Part shown: in pieces, positions 36,137-44,778 of the stretch
Numbering within the stretch: position 1 is the first letter of the stretch
How the letters are laid out: each line of letters starts with the position of its first letter
Assembly: GCA_006226595.1 (NCBI GenBank)
Contig: SBGP01000116.1
Location: 1 to 64,000, forward strand
Length of the DNA: 64,000 bases
Direction of reading: 5' to 3'
Source: Deltaproteobacteria bacterium
GTDB lineage: Bacteria; Myxococcota_A; UBA796; GCA-2862545
Translations under genes and position numbers: made by a program
The notes under the pieces: model-generated
Database searches by the model: none
The model's input: the letters and a program-made list of their open reading frames with translations, nothing else
What the model was told of the DNA's origin: nothing

Positions 36137-36165
36137 GAACTCAATATAATACTTGATTAGTGAAC
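36137..36165 (-). promoter_or_regulatory. AT-rich promoter/operator of the arsR-rhodanese operon
   Basis: Directly upstream of the ATG at 36136 is an AT-rich island unlike the surrounding GC-rich DNA. It contains an interrupted inverted repeat TCAA-n8-TTGA (36141-36156) and, read leftward, a TATTAT that could be a -10 box. Placement so close to the start fits autorepression by the ArsR-type protein. No clear -35 was found. Confidence 0.45.
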
Positions 36166-36210
36166 GCGCACGGTCCAGGACACGCCGGCCCTCTGCGCAG
36201 GGGCGCGGAG

Positions 36211-36930
36211 CTAGCGCGACGCCGTGCGGCTGAGCAGCGGGAACAGCGCCGTGCGCAGGCGAACGTCGGTGGCGATGCGCGGGTCGGCCTCGCGCATGGC
36301 TTGCCACATCTCCCGACGAGCGCCTTCCGCGAGCTCCTGGAGGATCGCCACTGTCGCCGGGCGCGTGTCCTGCCGGAAGAGCAGCGAGGCGAGGGCGGCG
36401 GCGTCCGGGAGGGCTTCGGCGAGGATGGCCGGAAGCCAGGTGCGGACCTCCTCGGCGTTTCCTCCTCTGGCGAGCACCTGGAGCTCGGCACTCGCGAGCC
36501 CCGCGTGGCGCAGTCGATCGAGCAGGTTGCCGCGGAACTCGGCGTCGTCGACCTCGGCGAGCTCGGCGGCGGCCAGCAGCAGCAGGTCCTCCACACTGCG
36601 GCCCTCCTCGCCGGGGACGAGGAGTACACCGACGTCGTGGGCATCCACCGCCGCTGCGAGCACGGTTCCCAGGCGTCGATCGCCGAGGGCGCGCGCGAGG
36701 TGGGTGCACTCGACCAGGGTGCTGGGGCTCGGGTCCTGGAGCAGCGCGGCGACCAGGCCGACGGCCAGCTGCGCCGGGAGTAGTCCCTGGCGCACGAGTG
36801 CGGGAACCCAGTCCCTGGGGCGCTGCCCGGCGAGGATCGCTCCGCCGGCAGCGGCGTCGGCGCGCACAAGCGCCGCGAGGCCCGGGGGGTCGGTGACGGT
36901 GCGGCCGGCGATGGACAGGGGGAAGGTCAC
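36211..36930 (-). CDS. Hypothetical helical protein, 239 residues
   Basis: Soluble protein from a GTG at 36930 with no good ribosome-binding site. It is Leu/Ala-rich with repeated short helices (LLPAQLAVGLVAALLQD, LLLLAAAELAEVDD), which may be HEAT-like repeats. No catalytic motif is visible and I do not recognise a family. It lies 74 nt upstream of the ArsR-rhodanese start in the same direction and is separated from it by the AT-rich promoter. Confidence 0.55.
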   Translation of the reverse strand: MTFPLSIAGRTVTDPPGLAALVRADAAAGGAILAGQRPRDWVPALVRQGLLPAQLAVGLVAALLQDPSPSTLVECTHLARALGDRRLGTVLAAAVDAHDVGVLLVPGEEGRSVEDLLLLAAAELAEVDDAEFRGNLLDRLRHAGLASAELQVLARGGNAEEVRTWLPAILAEALPDAAALASLLFRQDTRPATVAILQELAEGARREMWQAMREADPRIATDVRLRTALFPLLSRTASR

Positions 36931-36995
36931 CCGCGAAGGCTACCGCGAGCGACGAGGGATGGTGAGACCCCCGTTCGCGGGTTGCCGGGAACAAC

Positions 36996-37014
36996 GACCA
37001 CCGCTACGGTGGTC
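36996..37014. promoter_or_regulatory. Perfect hairpin in the leader of the next gene
   Basis: GACCACCG-CTA-CGGTGGTC: an 8-bp perfect inverted repeat with a 3-nt loop, ending 20 nt before the ATG at 37035 and about 65 nt from the divergent gene. It could be an operator or an mRNA leader hairpin. Confidence 0.35.
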
Positions 37015-37034
37015 TCCCCGCCCAGGATCCCCGC

Positions 37035-37760
37035 ATGCTCCCGCTCTTGCTGCTCTCCGCCTCCTTCGCTGCCGAGCCGACGACCGTCGAGCTCACCTGG
37101 TCCCTGTCCCTCGGCGATCAGGCCATCGGCGAGCGCACCGCGACGATCAAGACCCGCGACGCGGAGCGTGGCTCGCGGCGGGTGATCGAGGTGCTCACCG
37201 ACGTCGACGCCGAAGTGGCGGGCATGAAGCTCACCTACGACCAGCGTCTCACCGCGCATGCGGGCACCGGGCCGGCCTCGTTCCACAGCGTGCTCCGCGA
37301 CAACGGCAAGCCGCGCGAGATCCAGGGCCGCTCGAACTTCAGCGGGTGGACGGTGACCGTCGTCGAGTCCAGCGACACGCGGACCTGGGACCTGCCGTCC
37401 ACCAAGATCGACCTGTCGACCGCGGACCTTCTCGACCCGCAGAGCCAGGTCGCCCTCGACCGCTTCTCCCAGGTCAAGCTGCTCTCCGCCGAGACCGGCG
37501 ACGTGTTCACCGTCGAGATCGAGCCCCTCGGGCCGTCCACGGTGGACCTCGGCTCCGCCAAGGTCGACGTGATCGGCTACGCACTGCACGGCGGTCCAGG
37601 CACGACCAAGGTGTTCTACTCGAGCAGCGGCTACCTCGTGCGTCACGAGACCCGCCTGCTCGGCAAGTCCATCGTCGCGACGCTGACCGGGGCGCCGCCG
37701 GTGTCCGCGGACGATGCGCCCCTGGTCGAGGACGCGGCGATCACCGAGACCGAGCTGTAG
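37035..37760 (+). CDS. Secreted beta-rich protein
   Basis: 241 residues with a short cleavable signal (MLPLLLLSASFAAEP). Alternating hydrophobic residues give many beta-strands (TVELTWSLSLG, ERTATIKTRD, FTVEIEPLG, TKVFYSSSGYLVRHETRL). The general look (a precursor molecule measured by GxLVR.E near the C-terminus) resembles DUF3108/DUF6134-type envelope proteins, but I cannot assign it firmly. It stands alone, convergent with a lipoprotein gene with which it shares a terminator. Confidence 0.6.
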   Translation: MLPLLLLSASFAAEPTTVELTWSLSLGDQAIGERTATIKTRDAERGSRRVIEVLTDVDAEVAGMKLTYDQRLTAHAGTGPASFHSVLRDNGKPREIQGRSNFSGWTVTVVESSDTRTWDLPSTKIDLSTADLLDPQSQVALDRFSQVKLLSAETGDVFTVEIEPLGPSTVDLGSAKVDVIGYALHGGPGTTKVFYSSSGYLVRHETRLLGKSIVATLTGAPPVSADDAPLVEDAAITETEL

Positions 37761-37781
37761 CGGGCTGCTGACCGCCCGCTA
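37758..37781. terminator. Terminator built from both stop codons
   Basis: An 8-bp perfect inverted repeat TAGCGGGC (37758-37765)/GCCCGCTA (37774-37781) with an 8-nt loop. Its outer bases are the TAG stop of the + gene and the TAG stop (CTA on this strand) of the convergent - gene. Confidence 0.55.
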
Positions 37782-38795
37782 GTTGCAGGTCGTCAGGCTG
37801 CCGGGGCTGTCGGTGCCCGCGGCGACGTCGAACGGGCCGTAGGTCCACGCGCCAGGCGTCGTGCCCGTGAAGCAGCGCTGGATGTGTCCCGGGGCGAAGT
37901 CGCCGTCCGGCCCGACGGTGTTCGCCTGGGTCGCGTAGGTGCAGTGGTATGGCGAGGCGGTGTCGAGCGGGACCGGCCCGATCACCGAGGCGGCGTCGTA
38001 CTCCGTGGTCCACGGCGTGACGTCGAGGAAGCAGTCGTCCTCGGCGTCGAGGTCCTGGCCCAGGGCGCCGGTGAAGCCGCTGACCAGCATGAACGTGACG
38101 TTGTCGGCGTTCTCGAAGTCGAGGGTGCCGATCTGGTCGGCGCTGCCGAGCGTAAACGTGCTCTCGGCGATGACCCACACGCCGCTCGCGGTGCTGCTCA
38201 CCTGGGTGACCGACTCGATGACGCCGCTGTTCGCGCCGCTGTCGCCGATGACGATCAGGGTGAGGGTCTCGCCGTTCGAGGCGGGCGTGGTCGAGAGGTA
38301 GAGCTCGGCGTACTCGTCGTTGTCGGTGCTGACCTGGTCGCGGCGCACCTCACTGAGCGCGTACACGTCCGCGTCGGTGTCCGCGTCGCTGTCGCTATCC
38401 GAGTCGGCGTCGCTGTCCGCGTCACTATCGCTGTCGGAGTCGCTGTCGCTGTCCGCGTCACTATCGCTGTCGGAGTCGCTGTCGCTGTCGGCATCCGTGT
38501 CGCTGTCGCTGTCGCTGTCGCTGTCGGAGTCGCTGTCGCTGTCGCTGTCGGCATCCGTGTCGCTGTCGGAGTCGCTGTCCGCGTCGCTGTCGCTGTCTGT
38601 GTCCGAGTCGGCATCCGCGTCCGCATCGGCGTCGGTGTCCGCGTCGCCTCCCGCGCAGAACGCGTTGCAGTCGGGATCGTTGCAGTCGAACAGGCCGTCG
38701 CCGTCGTCGTCGACGTTGTCGTCGCACACGAGCTCGACGGGCTCGCCGGTGCAGGCAGTGAAGGCGAGGGCGGCGATGAGGACGAGGGAGCGCAT
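37779..38795 (-). CDS. Lipoprotein with (Asp-Ser)n spacer
   Basis: 338 residues; the signal peptide ends in LAFTAC (Cys15). Residues 20-50 hold a Cys/Asp segment ([20 protein letters not shown]) like a Ca2+-binding or MopE-type motif. Then follow about 95 residues of almost pure Asp-Ser/Asp-Ala/Asp-Thr repeats (encoded at about 38366-38645), and a folded C-terminal domain of about 190 residues begins at [10 protein letters not shown]. The last part ([14 protein letters not shown]) has few Cys. The spacer is a typical myxobacterial device to hold a domain away from the outer membrane. Function of the domain unknown; related in design to the lipoprotein genes at 38840 and 40752. Confidence 0.75.
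   Translation of the reverse strand: MRSLVLIAALAFTACTGEPVELVCDDNVDDDGDGLFDCNDPDCNAFCAGGDADTDADADADADSDTDSDSDADSDSDSDTDADSDSDSDSDSDSDSDSDTDADSDSDSDSDSDADSDSDSDSDSDADSDADSDSDSDADTDADVYALSEVRRDQVSTDNDEYAELYLSTTPASNGETLTLIVIGDSGANSGVIESVTQVSSTASGVWVIAESTFTLGSADQIGTLDFENADNVTFMLVSGFTGALGQDLDAEDDCFLDVTPWTTEYDAASVIGPVPLDTASPYHCTYATQANTVGPDGDFAPGHIQRCFTGTTPGAWTYGPFDVAAGTDSPGSLTTCN
38366..38645. repeat. Asp-codon tandem repeat inside a lipoprotein gene
   Basis: Imperfect 6-bp repeat (GTCGCT/GTCCGC/GTCGGA types on the + strand) encoding the (Asp-Ser/Ala/Thr)n spacer. Codon choice alternates, so it is not a fresh expansion. It is a likely site for homologous recombination with the similar tracts at 39533-39571 and 41396-41700. 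Confidence 0.75.
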
Positions 38796-38839
38796 GCCCC
38801 TGTCTACCGAAACCCGCAGCCCTTGGCTACCCCGGCGTG

Positions 38840-39571
38840 TCAGTACGTGCGCACCCAGCTGTCGCGCAGCGAGGCGTCGATCTGGGTGGTGGTGCCGAAC
38901 ACGTAGACGGGCGAGACGATCTCGACGCAGTCCCCGACGGCGAGCGAGGCCTGGTTCCAGCCCGAGTCGCCGGAGGTGCGCAGGGTGACGGTCTGGCCGC
39001 CGTGCTGGAAGTCCCAGCAGGTGCGGTTGCCGCCGCACAGGCCCTGCGAGGCGACGAGCTCGCCGTACAGGCGCACGACCTCGAGCTCGTTGTTCTGGTA
39101 GGACACGGCGGTGCCGGTGAGGTCCTCGATGAACACGCCGTTGTTGGCCGAGACGAAGGTGACCGTGCCGCCGGTGATCTCGACGCCGCCGTTGTAGCGG
39201 GTGAGCTCGGTGACGCTGAGGTTCACGCGGTCGCCGGGGTACAGCTGGCGGCCCGGGTCGACCATGTACGTGCGGATGGCGCCGAAGCCGTCGCGGATCC
39301 AGATCGACTCGGAGGTTCCGAAGGTCGCGTTCTCGAAGGTGGCAATGACCGTGGCACCGGTGATCGCGATCGGGCTGGTGCTGATGTCGTAGGCGCCGTC
39401 GGTCGAGGGCGTGGCTGCCAGGGCCGATGTGATGCCCGCGTTGTTCGAATAGGGCGTCGCGGTGCGCAGGGAGGTCAGGCCCTGCTCGGTGAGCTGCCCC
39501 CACCAGCCGCTGGGCGGCACGCCGCAGAACGGGTCGGTGTCGGTGTCGGTGTCGGCATCCGTGTCCGCGTC
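38840..39571 (-). pseudogene. Asp-spacer protein lacking start and signal peptide
   Basis: About 240 residues of a beta-rich domain ([47 protein letters not shown]) preceded by a short (Asp-Thr/Ala)n tract ending at 39571. By analogy with its neighbours it should begin with a lipoprotein signal. Upstream of the tract the same frame stays open to a stop at 39674 but contains no ATG, GTG or TTG. Internal starts (GTG at 39520) would yield a signal-less protein. The gene therefore looks beheaded at about 39571, exactly where a + strand remnant begins. Confidence 0.7.
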
Positions 39572-39573
39572 GT

Positions 39574-39915
39574 GGCCCAGGGGTTCGCATCTACGGTGAC
39601 CAGACGAGCATCCTGGCAGCAGAGGGTGCCGTTGTGCTCGCGCAGAATTCCGACGTCGCGGCGACCGACGGCTTCACTGGAGAGGTCTACTCCGGGGCGG
39701 TCGTCGATCTCAGGAATTCCACATTTGGTTTCACTCCTGACGGCCTCGAGGTCACTGGCATGTCCTTTGTGGATCTGAGAGGGAGCTCCATGCCCAACGG
39801 CAGGTTGTGGGCCGCCTCGGGTGCATTCATCTACTCGGAGACGACGAATTCCTACGCCTCCGTCTCGCCGACTGCGGGTACGTACAACATGAACGACGGC
39901 GCCTACATCCGATGA
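39574..39915 (+). pseudogene. C-terminal fragment of a beta-helix-like protein
   Basis: About 113 residues with no proper start; the first in-frame start codon is a GTG at 39634 without a ribosome-binding site. The short repeated strand-turn pattern (LAAEGAVVLAQNSDVAATDG, YSGAVVDLRNSTFG, LEVTGMSFVDLRGSS) is that of the C-terminal coils of a right-handed beta-helix. Base composition is noticeably less GC-rich than the flanks, with two GAATTC sites. The stop overlaps the next gene (ATGA), so the fragment was the first part of an operon whose 5' end was lost at the 39572 junction. Confidence 0.6.
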
Positions 39916-40688
39916 TTTTCAGCGTGCTGATTGCTTTGGCGAGTGGAGCCGAACGTCCCTGCGGTGAGGCCGAGCTCACCGCCGCCGACTTCTCCGCCTG
40001 GGTCGAGGCCGCCGACTCCGCGCTGAACCACGACGACGTGCTCGCCCACGGTCAGGTGTGGCGTCAGATCCAGGACGGCGTGCCGTGCATGGTGGTGCCC
40101 GTGCCCCGCGAGGAATGGGCGAGCTTCCTCCAGGGGCTGGCGGTGGTCGATCACGCCGCGGGGGACGACTGGCAGCCCGCACTGACCACGGCCCTGCTCA
40201 TCGACGGCGAGCTCGACCGCTCATGGCTGCAGCCCGAGCTCCAGGCCTTCGCGCCGCTGCTGCCGAGCACTCCCGAGGAGGCCCTGCCCACCGATGCCGT
40301 GTACTACGTGGACGGCAAGCGGGTGAAGACCCTGCCGGCGCTCCCGGGCATCCACATCGTGCAGCGCGAGTACGTGGGGGTCTGGGAAGGCATGGTCATC
40401 GACGATGGCGTGTTCCCCACCGCCTGGCGGGCGGACGTGCCCCTGGCGCCCGAGCCGGTGACCACCAAACGCAAGCCGAGGCTCGGGCTGGCGCTGGCGG
40501 GGGCAGGCGGCGCCGTCGCGTTCGGCGCAGCATCACTGGCCACGGGCTTCGCCGGGGTCAAGGCGCAGCGAGACCTCGACCGCGAGGGCTACGCGACCAT
40601 GCGTGGGCTGAACAACACGGCAGTGGTGCTCACCGGGCTTTCTGGGGGCGTCGCGGTGCTCGGCTTCGTGCTGCCGACGAAGAAGTAA
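39912..40688 (+). CDS. Secreted protein with C-terminal membrane segments
   Basis: 258 residues with a short signal (MIFSVLIALASGAE). A soluble region of about 180 residues contains a segment like those of TonB-box or PEGA-type myxobacterial proteins (VYYVDGKRVKTLPALPGIHIVQREYVG). Two hydrophobic helices near the end (about 190-215 and 235-255) are separated by a short charged loop. It starts inside the stop of the beta-helix fragment, so its own promoter may have gone with the lost 5' part. Family not identified. Confidence 0.6.
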   Translation: MIFSVLIALASGAERPCGEAELTAADFSAWVEAADSALNHDDVLAHGQVWRQIQDGVPCMVVPVPREEWASFLQGLAVVDHAAGDDWQPALTTALLIDGELDRSWLQPELQAFAPLLPSTPEEALPTDAVYYVDGKRVKTLPALPGIHIVQREYVGVWEGMVIDDGVFPTAWRADVPLAPEPVTTKRKPRLGLALAGAGGAVAFGAASLATGFAGVKAQRDLDREGYATMRGLNNTAVVLTGLSGGVAVLGFVLPTKK

Positions 40689-40689
40689 C

Positions 40690-40751
40690 GCCCAGACGCA
40701 CGAAGGCCCTCCGCGTCCGAAGACGGGGAGGGCCCTGGTTCATCTGGGCGG
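40690..40751. terminator. Bidirectional terminator with nested stems
   Basis: The outer stem is CGCCCAGA (40690-40697)/TCTGGGCG (40744-40751). The inner stem is GGCCCTCC (40706-40713)/GGAGGGCC (40728-40735), capped by CGTC-CGAA-GACG (40715-40726). It lies exactly between the convergent stops at 40688 and 40752. Confidence 0.7.
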
Positions 40752-41786
40752 TCAGTCCGCGCTGACGATCACGTTGTCGATGCCGAAGTCCTCGAACCCG
40801 GCATTGACGGAGACCGACAGCGACACGGTCAGGCTGGATCCGGTGCCGGTGATGGGGAAGCTGTAGGTCTGCGCAGCAGGCCCGACCGCCGGATCGCCAT
40901 CGCCGATGCCGTCCGCGTTGGTATCGACCCGGAACAGTCCGTTGGTTGCGTCGACATCACCCCGGAACTCCGCGACCGTCTCGGCGGTGCCGCCATCGAC
41001 GGTCGCTTGAACGATGATGAAGTCGGAGATGTCGATGTCGTTGTTGCCGTCGTTGGACAGCGCCTCGGCGATGTCCAGGCTGATGGTCAGCCCCGTCTGG
41101 CCGGAGATGTCGAGGCCGGACCAAGTCAGGTTCGCCGGGACGACGAATCCATCGCCGTCCATGTCGGAAGCAACGAGGAAGTTGCCGTCGAAACCGGTGT
41201 ACCAGCCGGTGACGTCGGAGGCGAAGCTCGTCCCGTAGTCGCCGCCGGTGGTGCCGTCACTGATGCCCAGGAAGTCGAACCCGTTGGAGGTGTCCGTGGC
41301 ATCGGAGAAGAAGGTAGCGGAAGCGTCGTTGCCATCCGTGAGCGCAAAACCGTTCGCATTATCGAAGGTCTCGTTCAGGATGACGGTGCGCCCGGTATCG
41401 GTGTCCGTATCGGTGTCCGTGTCCGTGTCGGTATCGGTGTCCGTGTCCGTATCGGTGTCGGTGTCGGTGTCGGTATCGGTATCGGTGTCGGTGTCGGTGT
41501 CGGTGTCGGTATCCGTGTCCGTGTCGGTATCGGTGTCCGTGTCCGTGTCCGTGTCGGCATCCGCGTCGGTGTCGGCATCGGCGTCGGTGTCGGCATCGGC
41601 GTCGGTGTCGGCATCGGCGTCGGTGTCGGCATCCGCGTCGGTATCGGCGTCGGCGTCGGTGTCGGTATCGGCGTCGGCGTCAGTGTCGGTGTCGGTCTCG
41701 GTTCCGCTGTCGGTCTCGTCCGTACCGTTGTTGGTACAGCCGGTGGTCGCCAGGAACGCGATGAGCGCGAGTCCAGTGAGGCGCAT
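40752..41786 (-). CDS. Lipoprotein with long (Asp-Thr)n spacer
   Basis: 344 residues with GGAGGAG before the ATG. The signal peptide ends in LATTGC (Cys17). Residues 25-128 are an Asp-Thr/Asp-Ala repeat, by far the longest uninterrupted one here. The remaining 215 residues form a beta-rich, Gly/Asp-rich domain ([41 protein letters not shown]) with the look of a jelly-roll/lectin-like module that wraps around Ca2+. Surface display at the end of a charged rod is the likely job. No enzyme motif seen. Confidence 0.78.
   Translation of the reverse strand: MRLTGLALIAFLATTGCTNNGTDETDSGTETDTDTDADADTDTDADADTDADADTDADADTDADADTDADADTDADADTDTDTDTDTDTDTDTDTDTDTDTDTDTDTDTDTDTDTDTDTDTDTDTDTDTDTGRTVILNETFDNANGFALTDGNDASATFFSDATDTSNGFDFLGISDGTTGGDYGTSFASDVTGWYTGFDGNFLVASDMDGDGFVVPANLTWSGLDISGQTGLTISLDIAEALSNDGNNDIDISDFIIVQATVDGGTAETVAEFRGDVDATNGLFRVDTNADGIGDGDPAVGPAAQTYSFPITGTGSSLTVSLSVSVNAGFEDFGIDNVIVSAD
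41396..41700. repeat. Asp-codon tandem repeat inside a lipoprotein gene
   Basis: About 300 bp of GTCGGT/GTCCGT/ATCGGT hexamers on the + strand, encoding the (Asp-Thr/Ala)n spacer. A hexamer period keeps every length change in frame, so spacer length can vary without frameshift. Confidence 0.8.
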
Positions 41787-41854
41787 GTCTCCTCCAAAGA
41801 GAAAGCGAAGTCGCGGGGTGAATAATGTGCCAAGGCCCCCGCGCAAAGTGACGA

Positions 41855-43042
41855 TCAGGCCGCCGGCGTGACGCCGAAGCCGAAGAACTTGAGGTAGCGA
41901 GTCTCGGGAATTCCGGGGACGACGGGATGATCGGAGCCCTGGCCACCCCTCCGAGCGAGGCGAAGTCGCTTGCCCACATGATGCGCGGCTTCCTGCACGG
42001 CACCGAGGTAGGCCTCCTCGTCGACGTGGAAGCTGCAGCTGGAAGTGCCGAACAGGCCGCCGGGAGCGACGAGCGACAGGCCGAGGCTGTTGATCTCGCG
42101 GTAGCCGCGAACCGCGCTCTTCACGACCTTCTTGGTCTTGGCGAAGGCCGGAGGGTCGAGGTTGACCACGTCGAAGCGATGGCCGCCGCCGACGAGCGAC
42201 TCGAGCGTGCGCTTGCCCTCGTCGCACAAGATCGTCAGCCGATCGGCAACGCCGTTGAGCTTGGCGTTCTCGTGGGCGAGCTCGCACACGGCCTCGGACT
42301 TCTCGACCATCACCGCCTTCTCGGCGCCGTGCTTGAGCGCGTGCAGTGCGAAGCCGCCGGTGTTGCTGTACACGTCGAGCACGGTCTTGCCGCCGCACAG
42401 GCTGCCGAGCCAGTGGCGGTTGTCGGTCTGGTCGAAGAAGTGGCCGGTCTTCTGGCCCTCGAGCAGCCCGACCCGGAAGGTCACGCCGTACTCGTCGACG
42501 TCCACGGACTCGGGGATGTCGCCGAACCACGCGCCGCGGCCCATCTCCATGCCCTCGAGCTCGCGCACGCGCGCGTCGTTGCGAAGCACTGCGGCCTCGA
42601 AGCCGAGGGCCTTGAAGGCCTGCTCGAGCTGGGGCTTGCGCTCCTCCATGCCGAGGGTGGTGATCTGCACGGCGAGCACGTCTCGCAGGCGATCGACGAC
42701 GAGGCCCGGCAGAGCGTCGCCCTCGGCGTGCACCATGCGGTAGCTCTCGCGACCGGGGAGCACCTGCTGGCGGTAGCGCAGGGCCTCCTCGATGCGGCGC
42801 TGGTAGAAGGCCGGGTGGTCGATGTCCTCGCGGCGATTGCGGGTGAGCAGCCGCACGGCGATGAGCGAGTGGGGGTTCGCGTAGCCGCGGGCGATGAACG
42901 CGCCGTTGGGGGCCATCACGTCGACGGCGCCGCCCGCAGGCAGATCCTTGACGCTCCCGTCGATCTCGTTCGAGAAGATCCAGGGATGACCAGCGCGGGC
43001 ACGCTTGTCGGCGCGGGGCTTGAGGCGGACTTCGGGGATCAC
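41855..43042 (-). CDS. Class I rRNA methyltransferase (RlmI-like, PUA + SAM domain)
   Basis: 395 residues from a GTG start (GGAG 7 nt upstream). The N-terminal PUA domain (VRLKPRADKRARAGHPWIFSNEI) and SAM-binding domain are arranged as in E. coli RlmI, which methylates a 23S rRNA cytosine at C5. SAM motifs include VLDVYSNTGGFALHALKHGA and VVNLDPPAFAKTKK. The SSCSFHVDEEAYLGAV segment contains the Cys typical of m5C enzymes. Target site is inferred from the family only. Confidence 0.88.
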   Translation of the reverse strand: MIPEVRLKPRADKRARAGHPWIFSNEIDGSVKDLPAGGAVDVMAPNGAFIARGYANPHSLIAVRLLTRNRREDIDHPAFYQRRIEEALRYRQQVLPGRESYRMVHAEGDALPGLVVDRLRDVLAVQITTLGMEERKPQLEQAFKALGFEAAVLRNDARVRELEGMEMGRGAWFGDIPESVDVDEYGVTFRVGLLEGQKTGHFFDQTDNRHWLGSLCGGKTVLDVYSNTGGFALHALKHGAEKAVMVEKSEAVCELAHENAKLNGVADRLTILCDEGKRTLESLVGGGHRFDVVNLDPPAFAKTKKVVKSAVRGYREINSLGLSLVAPGGLFGTSSCSFHVDEEAYLGAVQEAAHHVGKRLRLARRGGQGSDHPVVPGIPETRYLKFFGFGVTPAA

Positions 43043-43076
43043 GGGAGGCTCCGGGTCGGTGGCGCCTCCTATGCCG

Positions 43077-43499
43077 TCAGGCTCCAGACGGGTACTTCTC
43101 TGCCATCTCGGCGAGCGACGCGACCATCAGCTCGCGGAGGACGTCGAGGTCCACGTTGGCGAGGCGCGAGATGTACAGGCAGGACTTGCCGGTCTTGTAC
43201 TTGCCGAGGCGTGAGAGCAGGTCGGTATGCTGCTCGAAGCCGCCCATCAGGTACACGACGTTCTCGCGCTTGCGTGGGGAGAAGCCGATGCGGAGCCACT
43301 TTCCGCTGCGTCCGCTGTCGTAGGTGTAGTCGTAGGTCCCGAAGCCCACGATCGTCGGGCCCCACATGCGGGGGGCCTCGCCGCTGACGTCGGAGAGCAG
43401 TCGGAGCAGGGTCTGGGCGTCTTCGCGGCGGGCCTCGTTGGGCACGGCGGCGACGAAGGCCTCGACGCTCGCGTCGGTGGGGGTGGTCTTGTTGCTCAC
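43077..43499 (-). CDS. DUF1801-family protein
   Basis: 140 residues from a GTG start with GGAG 7 nt upstream. The Y-D-Y-T-Y-DSGRSGKWLRIGFSPRKRENVVYLM core and the N-terminal MWGPTIVGFG match the DUF1801/YdhG-like fold, whose role is unknown. The start overlaps the stop of the HAD gene by one base, so the pair is likely one transcript. Confidence 0.8.
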   Translation of the reverse strand: MSNKTTPTDASVEAFVAAVPNEARREDAQTLLRLLSDVSGEAPRMWGPTIVGFGTYDYTYDSGRSGKWLRIGFSPRKRENVVYLMGGFEQHTDLLSRLGKYKTGKSCLYISRLANVDLDVLRELMVASLAEMAEKYPSGA

Positions 43500-44320
43500 T
43501 ACAGGCTCCAGATGCGGCGGGCGAGCTCGGCCACGGCCCCACCCTGTCCGCGGACGGCGTCGAGGGTGTGGTCGGCGGCGGCGATGGCCTCGGGCGCGGC
43601 CTCGCGCATCGCGAAGGACAGGCCCGCGCGCTCGAGCATGGGCAGGTCGTTGAGCCAGTCGCCCACGGCCACGACGTCCTCGGCGGTGAGGCCGCGATCG
43701 GCGGCGAGGCGCTCGATGGCGGTGCCCTTGTCGTCGCCCTCGACGCGCAGCTCGACGAAGCCGTCCCCGTGGAAGGTGGTGAAGGTCGTCGGACGGATGG
43801 CCGGCAGGTCCGTGCGGATCACGTCGGCCATGGCGTGGATGGCGTCGTGCTCGGCCACGCCGCAGATGGCGACGAGCGCGTGGTGGTCCCAGGCGCTCGC
43901 GGCGAAGATGTCGGGGTGCCGGGTGAGCGCCTCGGTCCAGATGGACAGGTAGGGCGCGTGGTGCTCGGCCTCGTGGGCGAGGTGGATGTCGTGGCTCGCG
44001 AAGAGGAAGGGGTGCACGCCGTGGGTGTCCAGCAGCTCGCGGATGACCTGGCGCTCGGGGTGCGGCAGGTACGCGCCGTAGGAGACCGTGCCGGTCTCGG
44101 CGTCGAGCAGCTCGGTGCCGTTGATCACGGCCAGGGAACCGCGCACGCCGAGGGCCATCGCGGCGGGCCGGGTGCCGGTGTAGAGGCGCCCGGTGGCGAT
44201 GGTCACGTGCACGCCGGCCTCGGCGAGGGCGTGGGCGGCGGCGATGTCGTCGGGGTGGACCTTTCCCTCGTGGGTGAGGGCGGTGCCATCGAGGTCGAGG
44301 ACCAGCATCTTGGGAGGCAT
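43499..44320 (-). CDS. Cof-type HAD phosphatase
   Basis: 273 residues of the haloacid dehalogenase superfamily, subclass IIB. Motif I is DLDGTALTHEGK (nucleophile Asp9), motif II is ATGRL, and motif IV is GDWLNDLPML; the cap domain lies between. Such enzymes dephosphorylate sugar phosphates, phosphorylated cofactors or nucleotides; the substrate cannot be read from the sequence. First gene of a leftward pair with the DUF1801 gene, divergent from the TfoX-like gene. Confidence 0.88.
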   Translation of the reverse strand: MPPKMLVLDLDGTALTHEGKVHPDDIAAAHALAEAGVHVTIATGRLYTGTRPAAMALGVRGSLAVINGTELLDAETGTVSYGAYLPHPERQVIRELLDTHGVHPFLFASHDIHLAHEAEHHAPYLSIWTEALTRHPDIFAASAWDHHALVAICGVAEHDAIHAMADVIRTDLPAIRPTTFTTFHGDGFVELRVEGDDKGTAIERLAADRGLTAEDVVAVGDWLNDLPMLERAGLSFAMREAAPEAIAAADHTLDAVRGQGGAVAELARRIWSL

Positions 44321-44430
44321 CTGTCGTTCATAGCCTCCTGGGACGGGTTGTCCGAGGGGATTGCGCGGAACACGGCTCGCAGGGGCGCGAAACGGTGGTT
44401 GGGCGGTGGTAGCCTCGGGTGGGAGGCGAG

Positions 44431-44763
44431 ATGCCGTATGACGAGGCGCTCGCGGAGCGCGTGAGGGACCTGCTCGCCGGTGAGAACGGGCTGGTCGAGA
44501 AAAAGATGTTCGGCGGTGTCGGGTGGACGCTGCACGGGAACATGGCCTGTGGCGCGCACTCCGACGGTCGGCTCATGGTGCGGGCCGCGCCGGACGACTG
44601 GGCCGAGTGGCTCGAGGAGCCCGGTGTAGGCGGCATCGAGCGCGGCGGTAAGCCCATGCGCGGGTGGTTGCTCGTGGATGCGGCGGTGGTAGAGGACGAT
44701 GCGGCGCTTCGGAGTTGGGTGGGCCGTGGGCGGGACTACGCGAGGTCACTGCCCGCGAAGTGA
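44431..44763 (+). CDS. TfoX/Sxy N-terminal-domain protein
   Basis: 110 residues with GGGAGG before the ATG at 44431. The pattern KKMFGGVGWTLHGNMACG is the TfoX N-terminal signature. Only this domain is present; the C-terminal domain of the competence regulator Sxy is missing, as in many stand-alone members of unknown role. Followed by a hairpin/T-run and then the repeat array R3. Confidence 0.85.
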   Translation: MPYDEALAERVRDLLAGENGLVEKKMFGGVGWTLHGNMACGAHSDGRLMVRAAPDDWAEWLEEPGVGGIERGGKPMRGWLLVDAAVVEDDAALRSWVGRGRDYARSLPAK

Positions 44764-44778
44764 CGAAGATCGTCGAAG

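Noticed and set aside
38366-38645. Non-coding satellite or CRISPR in the hexamer tracts
   Set aside because: The tract is in frame within a gene with a signal peptide, lipobox and folded domain, and encodes an Asp-rich spacer.
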